From NCBI RefSeq assembly GCF_009828585.1, contig NZ_WSRZ01000012.1, positions 62,001 through 126,000 of the forward strand: 64,000 nt of DNA, read 5' to 3'. A model generated the notes under the pieces. That model searched no databases and was not told where the DNA came from. It saw nothing but the letters and a program-made list of their open reading frames with translations. Both the position numbers and the translations under genes were made by a program. Shown here piece by piece: positions 36,530-45,591 of this stretch; the stretch's first letter is position 1; each line of letters begins with the position of its first letter. The stretch is from Shewanella litoralis (GTDB taxonomy: Bacteria; Pseudomonadota; Gammaproteobacteria; Enterobacterales; Shewanellaceae).

Positions 36530-38434
36530 TTACTGAGGTTGCTCGCATTTGGATGCTTCGAAATAAATACATTCAAAATCCGTAGCAGACATTGGCTTGT
36601 ATAAATAATACCCTTGAGCTAAATCACAATGAAATTTTTGTACATACTCAAGCATAAATTGATCTTCAATACCTTCGGCAATAACAATCAAATCAAGGTT
36701 ATGGCCAATATCAATAATCGTTTTAGCAATGGCTGCCGACGAGCGATTACTTTCAACATCCTGTAAAAATGCCTTATCGATTTTGAGATAATGTAGCGGT
36801 AAAAACTGCAAATAACTAAACGATGAATAGCCTTTACCAAAATCATCTAAAGCAAAGGTAATCCCATAATTATTGAGCAACAACATGGTTTCTTTGATAC
36901 TGAACTTATCTTCCATAAAAATCGATTCTGTCAGTTCAATAATCAACAATTTACCTTCAATATTAAACTCCGTAAGCGACAGGATTAAGTGGTTGATTAG
37001 TGCTTTATTTTGAAATTCCAAACTACTCAAATTTATTGATATTGCGACATCATAAATAGCCATTTTTTGCCAGGCGGCTAGCTGTTTACATGCTTGAGTA
37101 ATCACTGAGCACCCAATATCAATAATTAACCCCGTTTGTTCAGCTACAGGAATAAAAACATCAGGCGGGACAACTGTGCCATCAGGTTGTGTCCAACGGC
37201 ATAATGCTTCAACACTCACCACTTTCATGGAGTGTAAATCCACTTTGGGTTGATACACGAGATATAATTCATCATTCGCAATGGCGCTGCGTAGGCTTTG
37301 TTCTATGGCCAATTGCATGAGGGCTTCTTTTTCAAGTGCCTGGCTATAAAAATGAAAGCTATTCTTACCTAATGACTTTGACTGATACATCGCAAGATCC
37401 GCTTTGCGGATCAAACTATTGGCATTGTCATCATCATTGGGAAACAATGCGATTCCGATACTAGATGTCACCACAAATTGGCGTGAACCAATCGTAAAAG
37501 GCTGCTGGATCAAGGCTAACAGTTCTTGACACACATGTTTGACCGCCATTTCAGAATCGATATTTTCAAGCACTATAATAAATTCATCCCCTCCCTGGCG
37601 CGATAAAGTATCAAATTCTCGTAACCGACTTTGCAAGCGTCTCACGACCTCTTTTAATAATAAGTCGCCTGCATCATGACCTTCTGCATCATTGATTTTT
37701 TTAAAATCATCTAAATCTAAAAATAATACCGCAAGCTTTTGCGCTTCTCTTTTACTGGCAGCGATAGAATGCTCAATCCTGTCGAGTAATAATGCCCGAT
37801 TAGGTAGCCCCGTTAACGCGTCATGAAATGCATGGTACTCAATGGTGGCTTCATATTGTTTTTGTGCCGTCACATCACTGAAACACCACACTCGACCAAT
37901 AATCCGTTCATCTTGTATTTGCGGCAATGAACGATAATCAAAAAAACGTTGGTCAAGTAACTCAAATGTCCCACTTAACTGTTGGAATGGATCGGTATGT
38001 AAACTGTCGATAATAGACAACATGTGTTGCTTATCTTTCAGCACACTCAAAAATGCTTCCCAATGCGATACGGGTTGAAGCCCTAGATCCTCAAAAAAAA
38101 CTTTACCCATGCTATTAAATGACTTTAGTTCGCCATTTAATGCATAAACAAAAATAATTTCGCCGGTGGCATCAAATGTTGCATTTAATAATCCAACCGA
38201 GCGTTCAAGCTGATCTTGAACACTTTTCATTTCCGCTAACTGATTTTTTAATGTTTCATTGCGTTCATTTAGCTCATTAGAAATAAGGAATAAAGCCCGT
38301 TCTAACATTTTTATACTTTGCTCATTTTGAGCATAGGCAGCAGAAACCGACGTCAAAAGGCGATTGTTATTTTCAATAAATCGTTCATCTTTTTGACATC
38401 GGTTAAGCTGTCGCAAAAGTAATTTATGTGTATT
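36530..38434 (-). CDS. PAS-GGDEF-EAL c-di-GMP enzyme
   Basis: A coiled-coil N-terminus (about 1-95) is followed by a PAS domain (LLNATFDATGEIIFVYALN), a GGDEF domain with DALTGLPNRALLLDRIE, intact RQGGDEF and an upstream REFD I-site, and an EAL domain. The EAL catalytic set is present: VEALCRW, INLSSLEF, IIELTES, LDDFGKGYSS, LKIDKAF, AEGIE, AQGYYLYKP. Both synthesis and hydrolysis are possible. I prefer TTG 38434 (NTHKLLLRQL), which follows the FIST stop by 8 bases with AGAGAAG upstream. ATG 38494 would overlap the FIST gene by 52 bases. It is co-transcribed with the FIST protein, probably its sensor. Confidence 0.9.
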   Translation of the reverse strand, partial: NTHKLLLRQLNRCQKDERFIENNNRLLTSVSAAYAQNEQSIKMLERALFLISNELNERNETLKNQLAEMKSVQDQLERSVGLLNATFDATGEIIFVYALNGELKSFNSMGKVFFEDLGLQPVSHWEAFLSVLKDKQHMLSIIDSLHTDPFQQLSGTFELLDQRFFDYRSLPQIQDERIIGRVWCFSDVTAQKQYEATIEYHAFHDALTGLPNRALLLDRIEHSIAASKREAQKLAVLFLDLDDFKKINDAEGHDAGDLLLKEVVRRLQSRLREFDTLSRQGGDEFIIVLENIDSEMAVKHVCQELLALIQQPFTIGSRQFVVTSSIGIALFPNDDDNANSLIRKADLAMYQSKSLGKNSFHFYSQALEKEALMQLAIEQSLRSAIANDELYLVYQPKVDLHSMKVVSVEALCRWTQPDGTVVPPDVFIPVAEQTGLIIDIGCSVITQACKQLAAWQKMAIYDVAISINLSSLEFQNKALINHLILSLTEFNIEGKLLIIELTESIFMEDKFSIKETMLLLNNYGITFALDDFGKGYSSFSYLQFLPLHYLKIDKAFLQDVESNRSSAAIAKTIIDIGHNLDLIVIAEGIEDQFMLEYVQKFHCDLAQGYYLYKPMSATDFECIYFEASKCEQPQ

Positions 38435-38442
38435 CAATATGG

Positions 38443-39573
38443 CTACTTCTCTGACAGTAACGTGACAGCCATGGTCTGGTTGTGTAAACCACATCGACCA
38501 ATCGATTTAATAGGAGATATTTCACCGTATGAATAAAACCCCGTTATGCTACAGGCGCCTGGTAGTTCTTGCTTGATGATCTCAAGTTCTTCTTCAACTT
38601 GCTGCCCTAAAACCAATCTACGGCCAATGCAACTGATTAAAATAGCCAATTCAGGCTCACATCCATCAATCGATGCTAACGCTTCGTTAGCAGCATGTTG
38701 AGCACCCTCTAATAAATCTTCGCCATTGGCATACATTAATTGACATCTCGCCCCTTCGGGTAAGTTCCCCGCAAACGACATGCTTTTTTGATGTTCATCA
38801 ATGGATAATATTGTCCGAACAACAATCTCATCTTCACCTTGCTGTTGTAACGCTAAAGGATACAACAAAGCTGATGCAGGCAAGTCTGCTGAGAATTCAC
38901 CTAAAAAAGACCGATAGAGATCCAAAGCAGGTTGACCATCAAGTTCAAATAAGATGTTGTTGCGCGCGCGCGTAATTAAACGCGTAGGTCCAAAAGGTCG
39001 CCAACCACCTAAATAACCATAACCAACAGATAAGCGCTCACCATATAAGCCCACAAGCACAATAATGCCAGAGCCAATATGGTCATTGTGCCACACGGTA
39101 GTTTGGTTAAATCGGTCACCGTCTCCCGCGAGTCCACCTGTGGCTCTAACGCCTTGAGGCAAGTCTTGATATAAACCATCTACCAGCTCAGAACCATTGA
39201 TGATATTGCCATCAGACATCACTAAAACATGACGTAGATTGTCTTTTGGCAGTTGTGCGATTAAATGCTTAATTAAGACAGAGCAATCTGCGTGTGACTT
39301 CACAGAGTCACTCACAACATGAACGTCACTATGCTCAAAGGTAATCGCTGTAATACACAGGCTGTCATCATAAAGCTGGTCACTTTGAATTTCACCACTG
39401 GTGCTGCCACCAATAATATCGGCGTTGGGAAATGCCGTTTTTAATGCACTAACGCAATCAGCTTGTTGCATTAGTTCCGGCGCACCGTAAACCAATACAA
39501 GCTGGGCATCACTGTGTTGCTCAAGCGGTTTACTCCATTGACCATCTTGGTATTTTGCTTGGAAAGTATTCAA
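38443..39573 (-). CDS. FIST domain sensory protein
   Basis: This 376-residue cytoplasmic protein has the FIST N domain (LVYGAPELM, FPNADIIGGSTSGEI, VRATGGLAGDGDRF) and the FIST C domain (ELDGQPALDLYRSFLGE, CIGRRLVLGQQVEEELE, CSITGFYSYGEISPI). FIST proteins bind small ligands and usually work with kinases, chemoreceptors or c-di-GMP enzymes. Here the next gene encodes GGDEF-EAL, so the ligand signal probably controls c-di-GMP. A strong AGGAGG ribosome site precedes ATG 39573. Confidence 0.92.
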   Translation of the reverse strand: MNTFQAKYQDGQWSKPLEQHSDAQLVLVYGAPELMQQADCVSALKTAFPNADIIGGSTSGEIQSDQLYDDSLCITAITFEHSDVHVVSDSVKSHADCSVLIKHLIAQLPKDNLRHVLVMSDGNIINGSELVDGLYQDLPQGVRATGGLAGDGDRFNQTTVWHNDHIGSGIIVLVGLYGERLSVGYGYLGGWRPFGPTRLITRARNNILFELDGQPALDLYRSFLGEFSADLPASALLYPLALQQQGEDEIVVRTILSIDEHQKSMSFAGNLPEGARCQLMYANGEDLLEGAQHAANEALASIDGCEPELAILISCIGRRLVLGQQVEEELEIIKQELPGACSITGFYSYGEISPIKSIGRCGLHNQTMAVTLLSEK

Positions 39574-40066
39574 TACGTCCTCCTAACTGTTGGTGACAGG
39601 CAATCCGCAATACATGAACTTCTATTAATGATTGGCGATATGAACATACTGCAGATTGATGATGTCGAGCGCCGTATTGGGCTTTATACCATGAGTCACA
39701 TCAGGCTAAAACCTTGTTTTAAATAAGCCTATTGGGTACAAAGCGCACGTATATTTTAGTATAGAACAAGTTTAACAACAGAGGTTTATTGACGCATGAG
39801 CAACCAGGCTTTATATGGTGGTGCTTGTCTATATGTTTGTCATCACGACAAGCGAGAATGAAATGCCTGAGGTTTTCTCAAACAATTAATTTATCCGGTT
39901 TTATTGTTGGCAGCCACTTCGAGCCTTTTTGGCACAAATATCATTGGACAAACGACTGTTTTGTGGCAACCTGAACTCACTACGTATCGCATTTCTTTTT
40001 GACGAAAATTAGATGACATGAAAGTAGCTTAACCAATATGATGTTAATTTATACTGTTTAATACTG
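39574..40066. other. intergenic region FIST / diguanylate cyclase
   Basis: The minus-strand AGGAGG of the FIST gene lies at the left end. The remainder has short open frames only, none resembling a known protein, and no clear repeat. It is probably the promoter region for both divergent genes plus unassigned sequence. Confidence 0.4.
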
Positions 40067-41128
40067 ATGAAGGATCCATCATTGCTAGCACTCATCAACA
40101 AACACCAAAATAGTGACGCAGGGCTTCAACAAGCTCGGGTTATTTCGTTGTTTTCATTAGTTGGCATGTCAATCACCTTATTGATGGGGATCGTGAGTTT
40201 ATTTGGTGAAAACACCACCCTCACAATCGTGTTGTTTATTGCCAGTATCACCTACTTGATCGCCTTCTTTTCTGTCAAAAAGTTTGATCTCAGTGTTAGT
40301 GCAACACTGGTTATTTACTCACTGTATTTATTGATGTTTTATCTGGTGTTTAGTGGCGGTGTTTCCCAAACCGGTCCACTGTGGATTTTCATTGTCGCCC
40401 CCGTCTCTGTATACGTATTAGGCTTACGCCAGGGCTTAATTAACTTAACCATCTTTCTAAGTATCATCTGCATTATTATGTTTTTACCTCAGCAATGGGT
40501 TAATCATGCGCAGTACAGCAATGCATTTGTGCTTAGACTGATTATTTCGTTTTTAACCATGTCATTTTTATCTGCCCTGTATGAATACTCCAGAATGCAA
40601 TCCTACAAAAATGCACTTGAGCTAAGCAGACAATACCAAGAACTGGCCATGCGCGATCCACTCACCAAATTAGCCAACAGACGTAACGCCGCCGCCATTT
40701 TAGAACAAGAAAAATCAAGGTTGCAGCGTAACAATGAACCGTTATCGGTATTATTGTGCGATTTAGACCACTTTAAATTGGTTAACGACAAATACGGCCA
40801 CAATGGTGGAGACATGGTGCTGACTGAATTATCAGCCCTCTTTAAAGAACAAGTTCGACAACAAGATTGTGTCGCCCGTTGGGGCGGCGAAGAGTTTTTA
40901 ATTATTCTGCCGCAAACCTCAGCAGAGCAAGCGAGCATCATTGCTGAAAAAATCCGTAGCAGCGTTGAGCAGTTCACCATCAACTTTGTTAAACACCAGA
41001 TCCGCGTCACCATCAGTATTGGCATATCACAACTTGTTGAAGATCAAACTATCGATGAGCTGATCAACAATGCCGACAAATGTTTGTATCAAGCTAAAAC
41101 ATTAGGGAGAAATCGGGTTTATCCTTAA
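40067..41128 (+). CDS. membrane diguanylate cyclase
   Basis: Residues ~25-185 form about six membrane helices, starting at VISLFSLVGMSITLLMGIVS, and contain SGGVSQTGPLWIFIVAPVSV. This is a sensor region without a recognised ligand. A GGDEF domain follows with DPLTKLANRRNAAAIL, DLDHFKLVNDKYGHNGGD and the active site ARWGGEEF; RQQD five residues before GGEEF is the inhibitory I-site. The cytoplasmic domain should synthesise c-di-GMP. The start has no strong ribosome site, so a slightly later start is possible. A single gene. Confidence 0.93.
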   Translation: MKDPSLLALINKHQNSDAGLQQARVISLFSLVGMSITLLMGIVSLFGENTTLTIVLFIASITYLIAFFSVKKFDLSVSATLVIYSLYLLMFYLVFSGGVSQTGPLWIFIVAPVSVYVLGLRQGLINLTIFLSIICIIMFLPQQWVNHAQYSNAFVLRLIISFLTMSFLSALYEYSRMQSYKNALELSRQYQELAMRDPLTKLANRRNAAAILEQEKSRLQRNNEPLSVLLCDLDHFKLVNDKYGHNGGDMVLTELSALFKEQVRQQDCVARWGGEEFLIILPQTSAEQASIIAEKIRSSVEQFTINFVKHQIRVTISIGISQLVEDQTIDELINNADKCLYQAKTLGRNRVYP

Positions 41129-41189
41129 TACCATTGTGCGTTAATAAGTGATGACTCAGAATGCATCCAGCGTTTTTTGTGTAAGGAGT

Positions 41190-41361
41190 CGCTATGTAGT
41201 AATGGTTGTTCCCTTTCAAATAGCGAGAACGCAGAGCAAAATCCGCTGGGGCATTCCTTTGTGGCGAGTTTTAAAAGGGCTTACACTGCGTTGCATGACT
41301 TCGAAAGAGAATAACTATTCATTCAGTCATTCGCCTTGTTTAAGCCCTTTTAAATTCTCGC
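41190..41361. repeat. interspersed repeat with 20-base inverted arms (element A)
   Basis: GCGAGTTTTAAAAGGGCTTA (41264-41283) is nearly complementary to TAAGCCCTTTTAAATTCTCGC (41341-41361). The preceding phrase GTAATGGTTGTTCCCTTTCA at about 41199 recurs almost unchanged inside the element at 59353. This is probably a decayed copy of the same repeat family. It follows the cyclase gene and could also fold as its terminator. Confidence 0.6.
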
Positions 41362-41375
41362 TGAGAGATCACTTA

Positions 41376-41732
41376 CTAACGCGCAATGGTATAATTAAAC
41401 GTCACATCGACCGTGGTCGAGTATCGACTGATGTTTTTCATCACCACCGTGTAAGAGTCACCCTCACAACGTTTTTGCTTAATGACGATCGCTGCACCTG
41501 CATCCATGGTATTGACCGACTTTTTGCGTTTGACGCGCACCGGCGCCGCAAGATCATCTGGCGAGTAGATCACAATGGGGGATTTGGGCTGGTAGATCCC
41601 TTTACTGACATCATTAGGATCACATGGCACTTGGGTGAAATGCGTCACACCGTCGATTTCACATTGGTACACGGCAGCGAACATGGTTTGCAAAGGCCAA
41701 AACAGTAATAAGCCTAGAATAGTGCGGTACAT
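41376..41732 (-). CDS. DUF4124-like periplasmic protein
   Basis: Starts at ATG 41732 (MYRTILGLLLFW) with AAGGATTT upstream. The ~118-residue protein has a signal peptide ending near MFAAV and then VYQCEIDGVTHFTQVPCDP, the typical DUF4124 motif with two Cys. The rest includes a basic stretch VRVKRKKS and C-terminal beta strands with a further Cys. The function is unknown; such proteins are small exported factors. A single gene. Confidence 0.7.
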   Translation of the reverse strand: MYRTILGLLLFWPLQTMFAAVYQCEIDGVTHFTQVPCDPNDVSKGIYQPKSPIVIYSPDDLAAPVRVKRKKSVNTMDAGAAIVIKQKRCEGDSYTVVMKNISRYSTTVDVTFNYTIAR

Positions 41733-41992
41733 CTCAAAATCCTTTTTTACGCAAACTAATGCAAATGGCAACGTCTATGAAACCAATCTTAAAAATAGGT
41801 TGGCGATAATCGCACTGTGATGAGATGAAAGGGAGCCTAACGTGACATACCCTGCTCTAAATCGATAGCGCTTCATTTGCGCATGTCACTGAGGCTTACG
41901 AATAAATCCACTGTTTGAATATTCACAGATAGACGAGAAATAAGCAAAGTGATAACCTTTATGTCCATTTAACTTATAAGGATATTAATATA

Positions 41993-42964
41993 ATGAACAA
42001 AGCCTTACCGCTTATTGTTGTTATGTGTGCCTCCCTCACCACCGCCTGCGCTACACTTGATAAAAAGCAGGTTGTCGCCACGGCTCAACCGGCTGTTGCA
42101 GTCAGCGTTACCCAAACTGACGCAGCGTTAAATACCAAATCATTAAAACGTAAAGTCGCTATTGGCCGATTCACCAATGAAACCACATACGGACAAGGCT
42201 TTTTTATTGATGAAGATAACAATCGCATCGGTAAACAAGCGATGGATATTTTGTCTTCTAAACTGTTTCAAACCGGCAAATTTATTATGCTTGAACGCGC
42301 AGATTTGGGGCAAATTGAAAAAGAGCTCAAGATGGGCGGCAGCGCCACCCTTAAAAATGCCGCTGATTACCTGATTGTCGGTTCAATCACCGAGTTTGGC
42401 CGTAAAGAAGTCAGCGATGTCGGCGTGTTTTCACGAGTGAAAAAACAAGAAGCCAATGCCAAAGTGAACATTCGTATTGTCGATGTTTCGACTGGACAAA
42501 TTATCTATTCTGAAGAAGGTAAAGGCATCGCGTATTCTGAAGCCGGATCTGTGATGGGTGTGGGCGACAGAGCAGGCTATGACAGTTCGTTGAACGATAA
42601 AGTATTGGATGTGGCGATCACCAACCTTGCCTCAAACGTCATCGAAAACATGTTAGACAAGCCTTGGCAGTCATACATTTTATCGTATGATGAAGGGAAT
42701 GTGATTATCTCTGGCGGCAACTCACAGAACATTACACCCGGCACCCAATTTGAAGTCATCAAAGAAGGTAAGAAAGTCAAAAACCCGCAAACAGGCATGT
42801 TCATTACCCTGCCAGGCAAAGCCATTGGCGTGATTGAAGTCACCTCTTCATTTGGGGATACCCCAGAGTCAGAAGTGTCTTTTGCTACTATCGTCAGTGG
42901 TAATCTTGATCAATATATCAAAGCCCAAGATTACACCGGCTTATTTATTCAAGAAATGAAATAA
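41993..42964 (+). CDS. CsgG/HfaB-family lipoprotein
   Basis: The lipobox LTTACA at residues ~15-20 predicts an outer-membrane lipoprotein. The body matches CsgG: RKVAIGRFTNETTYG, LSSKLFQTGKFIMLERADLG, ADYLIVGSITEFGRKE and VNIRIVDVSTGQIIYSEEG, with a C-terminal extension (VIISGGNSQNITPGTQFEV) beyond classical CsgG. CsgG forms the curli secretion pore; here it heads a lipoprotein cluster without curlin genes. The same trio (CsgG, DUF4810, DUF799) exists in other proteobacteria, including the Neisseria GNA1162 locus. Strong start with AAGGAT. Confidence 0.92.
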   Translation: MNKALPLIVVMCASLTTACATLDKKQVVATAQPAVAVSVTQTDAALNTKSLKRKVAIGRFTNETTYGQGFFIDEDNNRIGKQAMDILSSKLFQTGKFIMLERADLGQIEKELKMGGSATLKNAADYLIVGSITEFGRKEVSDVGVFSRVKKQEANAKVNIRIVDVSTGQIIYSEEGKGIAYSEAGSVMGVGDRAGYDSSLNDKVLDVAITNLASNVIENMLDKPWQSYILSYDEGNVIISGGNSQNITPGTQFEVIKEGKKVKNPQTGMFITLPGKAIGVIEVTSSFGDTPESEVSFATIVSGNLDQYIKAQDYTGLFIQEMK

Positions 42965-42970
42965 GGATCC

Positions 42971-43276
42971 ATGATGAATATCATTAAAATACTTATCGTC
43001 AGTGCAATGTTATTTGTTGTCTCTGGATGTGGTTATAACAGTGGCATCAGATCTGAAGCGGCAGCGTCTTATTTGTATTTCACAGGGGAAGCTGAAGGCG
43101 TTGAAGTGTCAATTGATAATGTCCCTGCCTTTACGGTCACTAAAACAGGCATGGCTAACCAATACCGTATAACCCCAGGTAAACACCTCATCGTAATCAC
43201 CCGTGATGCTCAAGTCATCGTGAAACGTGAACTGTTGATTGGCGACGGTCATGAAAAAGAAATTTATATCCCATAA
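42971..43276 (+). CDS. small lipoprotein of the CsgG/DUF799 cluster
   Basis: The 101-residue protein has lipobox VVSGCG at residues ~16-21. Its remaining sequence, EAEGVEVSIDNVPAFTVTK then PGKHLIVITRDAQVIVKREL, looks like a PEGA-type beta-sandwich. It lies 6 bases after the csgG-like gene, so it belongs to the operon. Not part of the minimal trio; function unknown. Confidence 0.85.
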   Translation: MMNIIKILIVSAMLFVVSGCGYNSGIRSEAAASYLYFTGEAEGVEVSIDNVPAFTVTKTGMANQYRITPGKHLIVITRDAQVIVKRELLIGDGHEKEIYIP

Positions 43277-43295
43277 CAATACGGAAATTACCTTG

Positions 43296-43652
43296 ATGAA
43301 AATGAAATTAGTCAGCCTACTTGGGTTTGCGATCTTATTAAGTGGCTGTGCTGCAACTGAGAAGCCGATGTACGAATACGGTGAATACTCTGAAAGCTTT
43401 TACGCACTAAAACGTGATGCGGGAGAGGAAAATGCTGCGAAATGGAAATCGTCATTAGAAACGATTATTACTAAATCAAGTGAGCAATCACTTCGCGTAC
43501 CACCTGGAGTCTATGCAAACTTAGGGTTTATACACCTAAAAGCAAACGATAATAATAAAGCCGTTGAATACTTTGAACTGGAGAAAAAGATTTACCCAGA
43601 AGCTGAAGTTTTTATGAATAACTTGATTAAGAAAGCTAACGCGCAAGGATAA
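43296..43652 (+). CDS. DUF4810 lipoprotein
   Basis: I start at ATG 43296 (MKMKLVSLLGFAILLSGCA), since an upstream in-frame start would overlap the previous gene and bury the signal peptide. The lipobox is LLSGCA. The family block YEYGEYSESFYALKRDAGEE follows, then a TPR-like C-terminus (YANLGFIHLKANDNNKAVEY). It is the middle partner of the CsgG-DUF4810-DUF799 set and probably acts in assembling an outer-membrane complex; this is inferred. Confidence 0.9.
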   Translation: MKMKLVSLLGFAILLSGCAATEKPMYEYGEYSESFYALKRDAGEENAAKWKSSLETIITKSSEQSLRVPPGVYANLGFIHLKANDNNKAVEYFELEKKIYPEAEVFMNNLIKKANAQG

Positions 43653-43657
43653 GTTCA

Positions 43658-44368
43658 ATGTCTGTGTTCAAACTATTAAAACCTGTTTTGGTAACGTTCT
43701 TTGCATCGACCATGCTAACGGCCTGTGTGGCACCGACTTATGTAACAAAAGGCACTGAATTCCCAGGGATGTACACTGAAAAGCCTAAATCATTATTGAT
43801 TATGCCGCCTATCAACTTAAGTACGGCTGCAGATGCAAAAGATTACTACTCAACGACGGTTGAAATGCCGGTTGCATTCCATGGCTACTATACTTTCCCT
43901 TACGAACTCACAGCTGAAGTCTTAAAAGAGCAAGGGATCTACGACAGTGAGTTGGTCTACGACATTCCGCTCAACAAGTTTCAGGAATACTTTGGTGCTG
44001 ATGCGGTCTTATTTACTAAGATTGTTAAATGGGACACCTCTTACGCTGTCGTTGCATCTAACTTAACGGTATCGATTGAGGCTGAGATCAAGTCAACCAA
44101 GACCTCTGAAGTATTATGGAGCTACACTGGCACTGTGGTGGTAGATCTGTCTGGAAACTCAGGTGGTGGCGGTGGATTAGTCGGATTACTGGCGAATGCG
44201 ATTGTCACGGCTATCAATACAGCCGCAGCGGACTATACCACCTATGCTAAGCAAGCCAATGCGCGTTTTATCTATAGCGTACCGGTTGGGCCTTATCACC
44301 CGCAGTACTTAAAAGATCAAGAAGTTAAGATTATTCAGCAACAGCAACCGAAGCAAGAAACAAATTAG
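43658..44368 (+). CDS. DUF799 (GNA1162-like) lipoprotein
   Basis: Lipobox LTACV at residues ~20-24. The family core reads PKSLLIMPPINLSTAADAKD, YYTFPYELTAEVLKEQGIYD and FGADAVLFTKIVKWDTSYAV. GNA1162 proteins resemble TolB/ABC-type lipoproteins of the outer membrane. A Gly-rich segment (NSGGGGGLVGLLANAIV) may insert in the membrane. The C-terminal tail is Gln-rich. Last gene of the cluster, 5 bases after DUF4810, followed by a terminator. Confidence 0.92.
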   Translation: MSVFKLLKPVLVTFFASTMLTACVAPTYVTKGTEFPGMYTEKPKSLLIMPPINLSTAADAKDYYSTTVEMPVAFHGYYTFPYELTAEVLKEQGIYDSELVYDIPLNKFQEYFGADAVLFTKIVKWDTSYAVVASNLTVSIEAEIKSTKTSEVLWSYTGTVVVDLSGNSGGGGGLVGLLANAIVTAINTAAADYTTYAKQANARFIYSVPVGPYHPQYLKDQEVKIIQQQQPKQETN

Positions 44369-44380
44369 CTTCTGAATATC

Positions 44381-44411
44381 AGCCTCAACACATGTTGGGG
44401 CTTTTTTTATA
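44381..44411 (+). terminator. terminator of the CsgG/DUF799 operon
   Basis: AGCCTCAACA and TGTTGGGGCT form a 10-bp stem (one G-U pair) followed by TTTTTTTA. Confidence 0.9.
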
Positions 44412-44569
44412 TTCCCTTTTTTGCTCAATCCTCACAGTACTAAGCTCTCTCAACCTTACGCATTCCTGTGTATCCAATCACTTAAGCAAGAGGTTAAAAT
44501 TGATAACTCGTTAAAAAGCAAATGTAGGTTAATGATGTGGCCAATTTTTTCACATACGTTCAATATCTA

Positions 44570-45265
44570 TCAATACTTTATATTTAGCTTTGCATATTTT
44601 ATTAATGCGCGGATTAAAGGAGCGCTATCGTTTTTACCTTTATTGATTGCGACTTGTGTAGAAAGCTTTTTATATTTGAGGATTTCATCTACGACTTGCT
44701 TTGGAGTGTAATCGTACCGAATGGATAAGCTGACTAGCATATCACTATCAAATTTAACCGATTGTTCCATTGCAGCGTTAATGGCACGAACGCCTTGAAG
44801 CTTCAATGCGATTTTACGCTCACGAGTGTTAATTAAGCTTTCTTTCACACGGCGTTTATGTGTTTTGAATGCATCAGGTGATTTTAAAGATTTTATATCG
44901 CTGATAATCACTTCTATAGGAAATGGCAAAGAGGAAGTGAGATAGTGAAGTAAATCTGCTGCGTTCAAACCGCGTTTTAAGTATAAAATATAAACTATCT
45001 TATCCCTGCGACATAATACCTCTGGATCGATGATTTCAAGCTCAACACTCACTTCGGTAAAATCTGCCGCTTCATGTTGCTCATCAAGTTGCTCAGTGAT
45101 GACAATATTTGACAGTCCCTGATTAACCGTTTGCTCTGCTAGCGCGTCATTTTCCTTTGCTTGCTCTGGTACTATCGCATGCGTATCCTGGTAGTTATTA
45201 AAGCTGCCAGATACACCTTTAGTGACCGTTTTTTTGTCATCCGCATTGTGTTCTTGATTAGGCAT
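44570..45265 (-). CDS. hypothetical protein, 231 aa
   Basis: Starts at ATG 45265 (MPNQEHNADDKK); an upstream GTG adds three residues. The N-terminal ~80 residues are acidic and probably unfolded. The C-terminal half is helical and basic (KRRVKESLINTRERKIALKL, DYTPKQVVDEILKYKKLS). No known family is recognised. It lies alone, convergent to the CsgG cluster. Confidence 0.65.
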   Translation of the reverse strand: MPNQEHNADDKKTVTKGVSGSFNNYQDTHAIVPEQAKENDALAEQTVNQGLSNIVITEQLDEQHEAADFTEVSVELEIIDPEVLCRRDKIVYILYLKRGLNAADLLHYLTSSLPFPIEVIISDIKSLKSPDAFKTHKRRVKESLINTRERKIALKLQGVRAINAAMEQSVKFDSDMLVSLSIRYDYTPKQVVDEILKYKKLSTQVAINKGKNDSAPLIRALIKYAKLNIKY

Positions 45266-45591
45266 AACAAACACTCGAGCTAGATTTTCTGAGAGATAAA
45301 AATATAATTATCATAGCCTTAAATAGAGTGATGATAATCGCGTATAAATAAGCATACACTTAATCACCATAAAGTGAGTTATTTCTATTTTCGATATTAT
45401 AGCCAAGATTAACATCAATACTAAATGCTAGGTTTATGTTTAAGGGCAATGCCACGTTTATCGTTTCATTCTTTTACCGTAATAATACATCTATGACATT
45501 CTGCACTAAAATCAGTAACACTATCTTAAGCGATTAGAAACATAACAGCCCCGACATTACGGGGCTGTTATAAGAAAACCTAGGTTAACGA
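45266..45591. other. intergenic region
   Basis: AT-rich, no gene seen. A terminator for the S9 peptidase gene occupies the right end (45541-45574). Confidence 0.5.
45541..45574 (-). terminator. terminator of the S9 peptidase gene
   Basis: AACAGCCCCG and CGGGGCTGTT form a perfect 10-bp stem (45544-45570) just after the minus-strand stop; the T run is short. Confidence 0.8.

Noticed and set aside
38955-38970. GCGCGCGCGC run in the FIST gene
   Set aside because: It is an in-frame coding stretch (Arg-Ala-Arg) without other signs of a special element.
41148-41708. 186-residue plus-strand reading frame
   Set aside because: It lies over element A and runs antisense through the DUF4124-like gene; no family or codon support.
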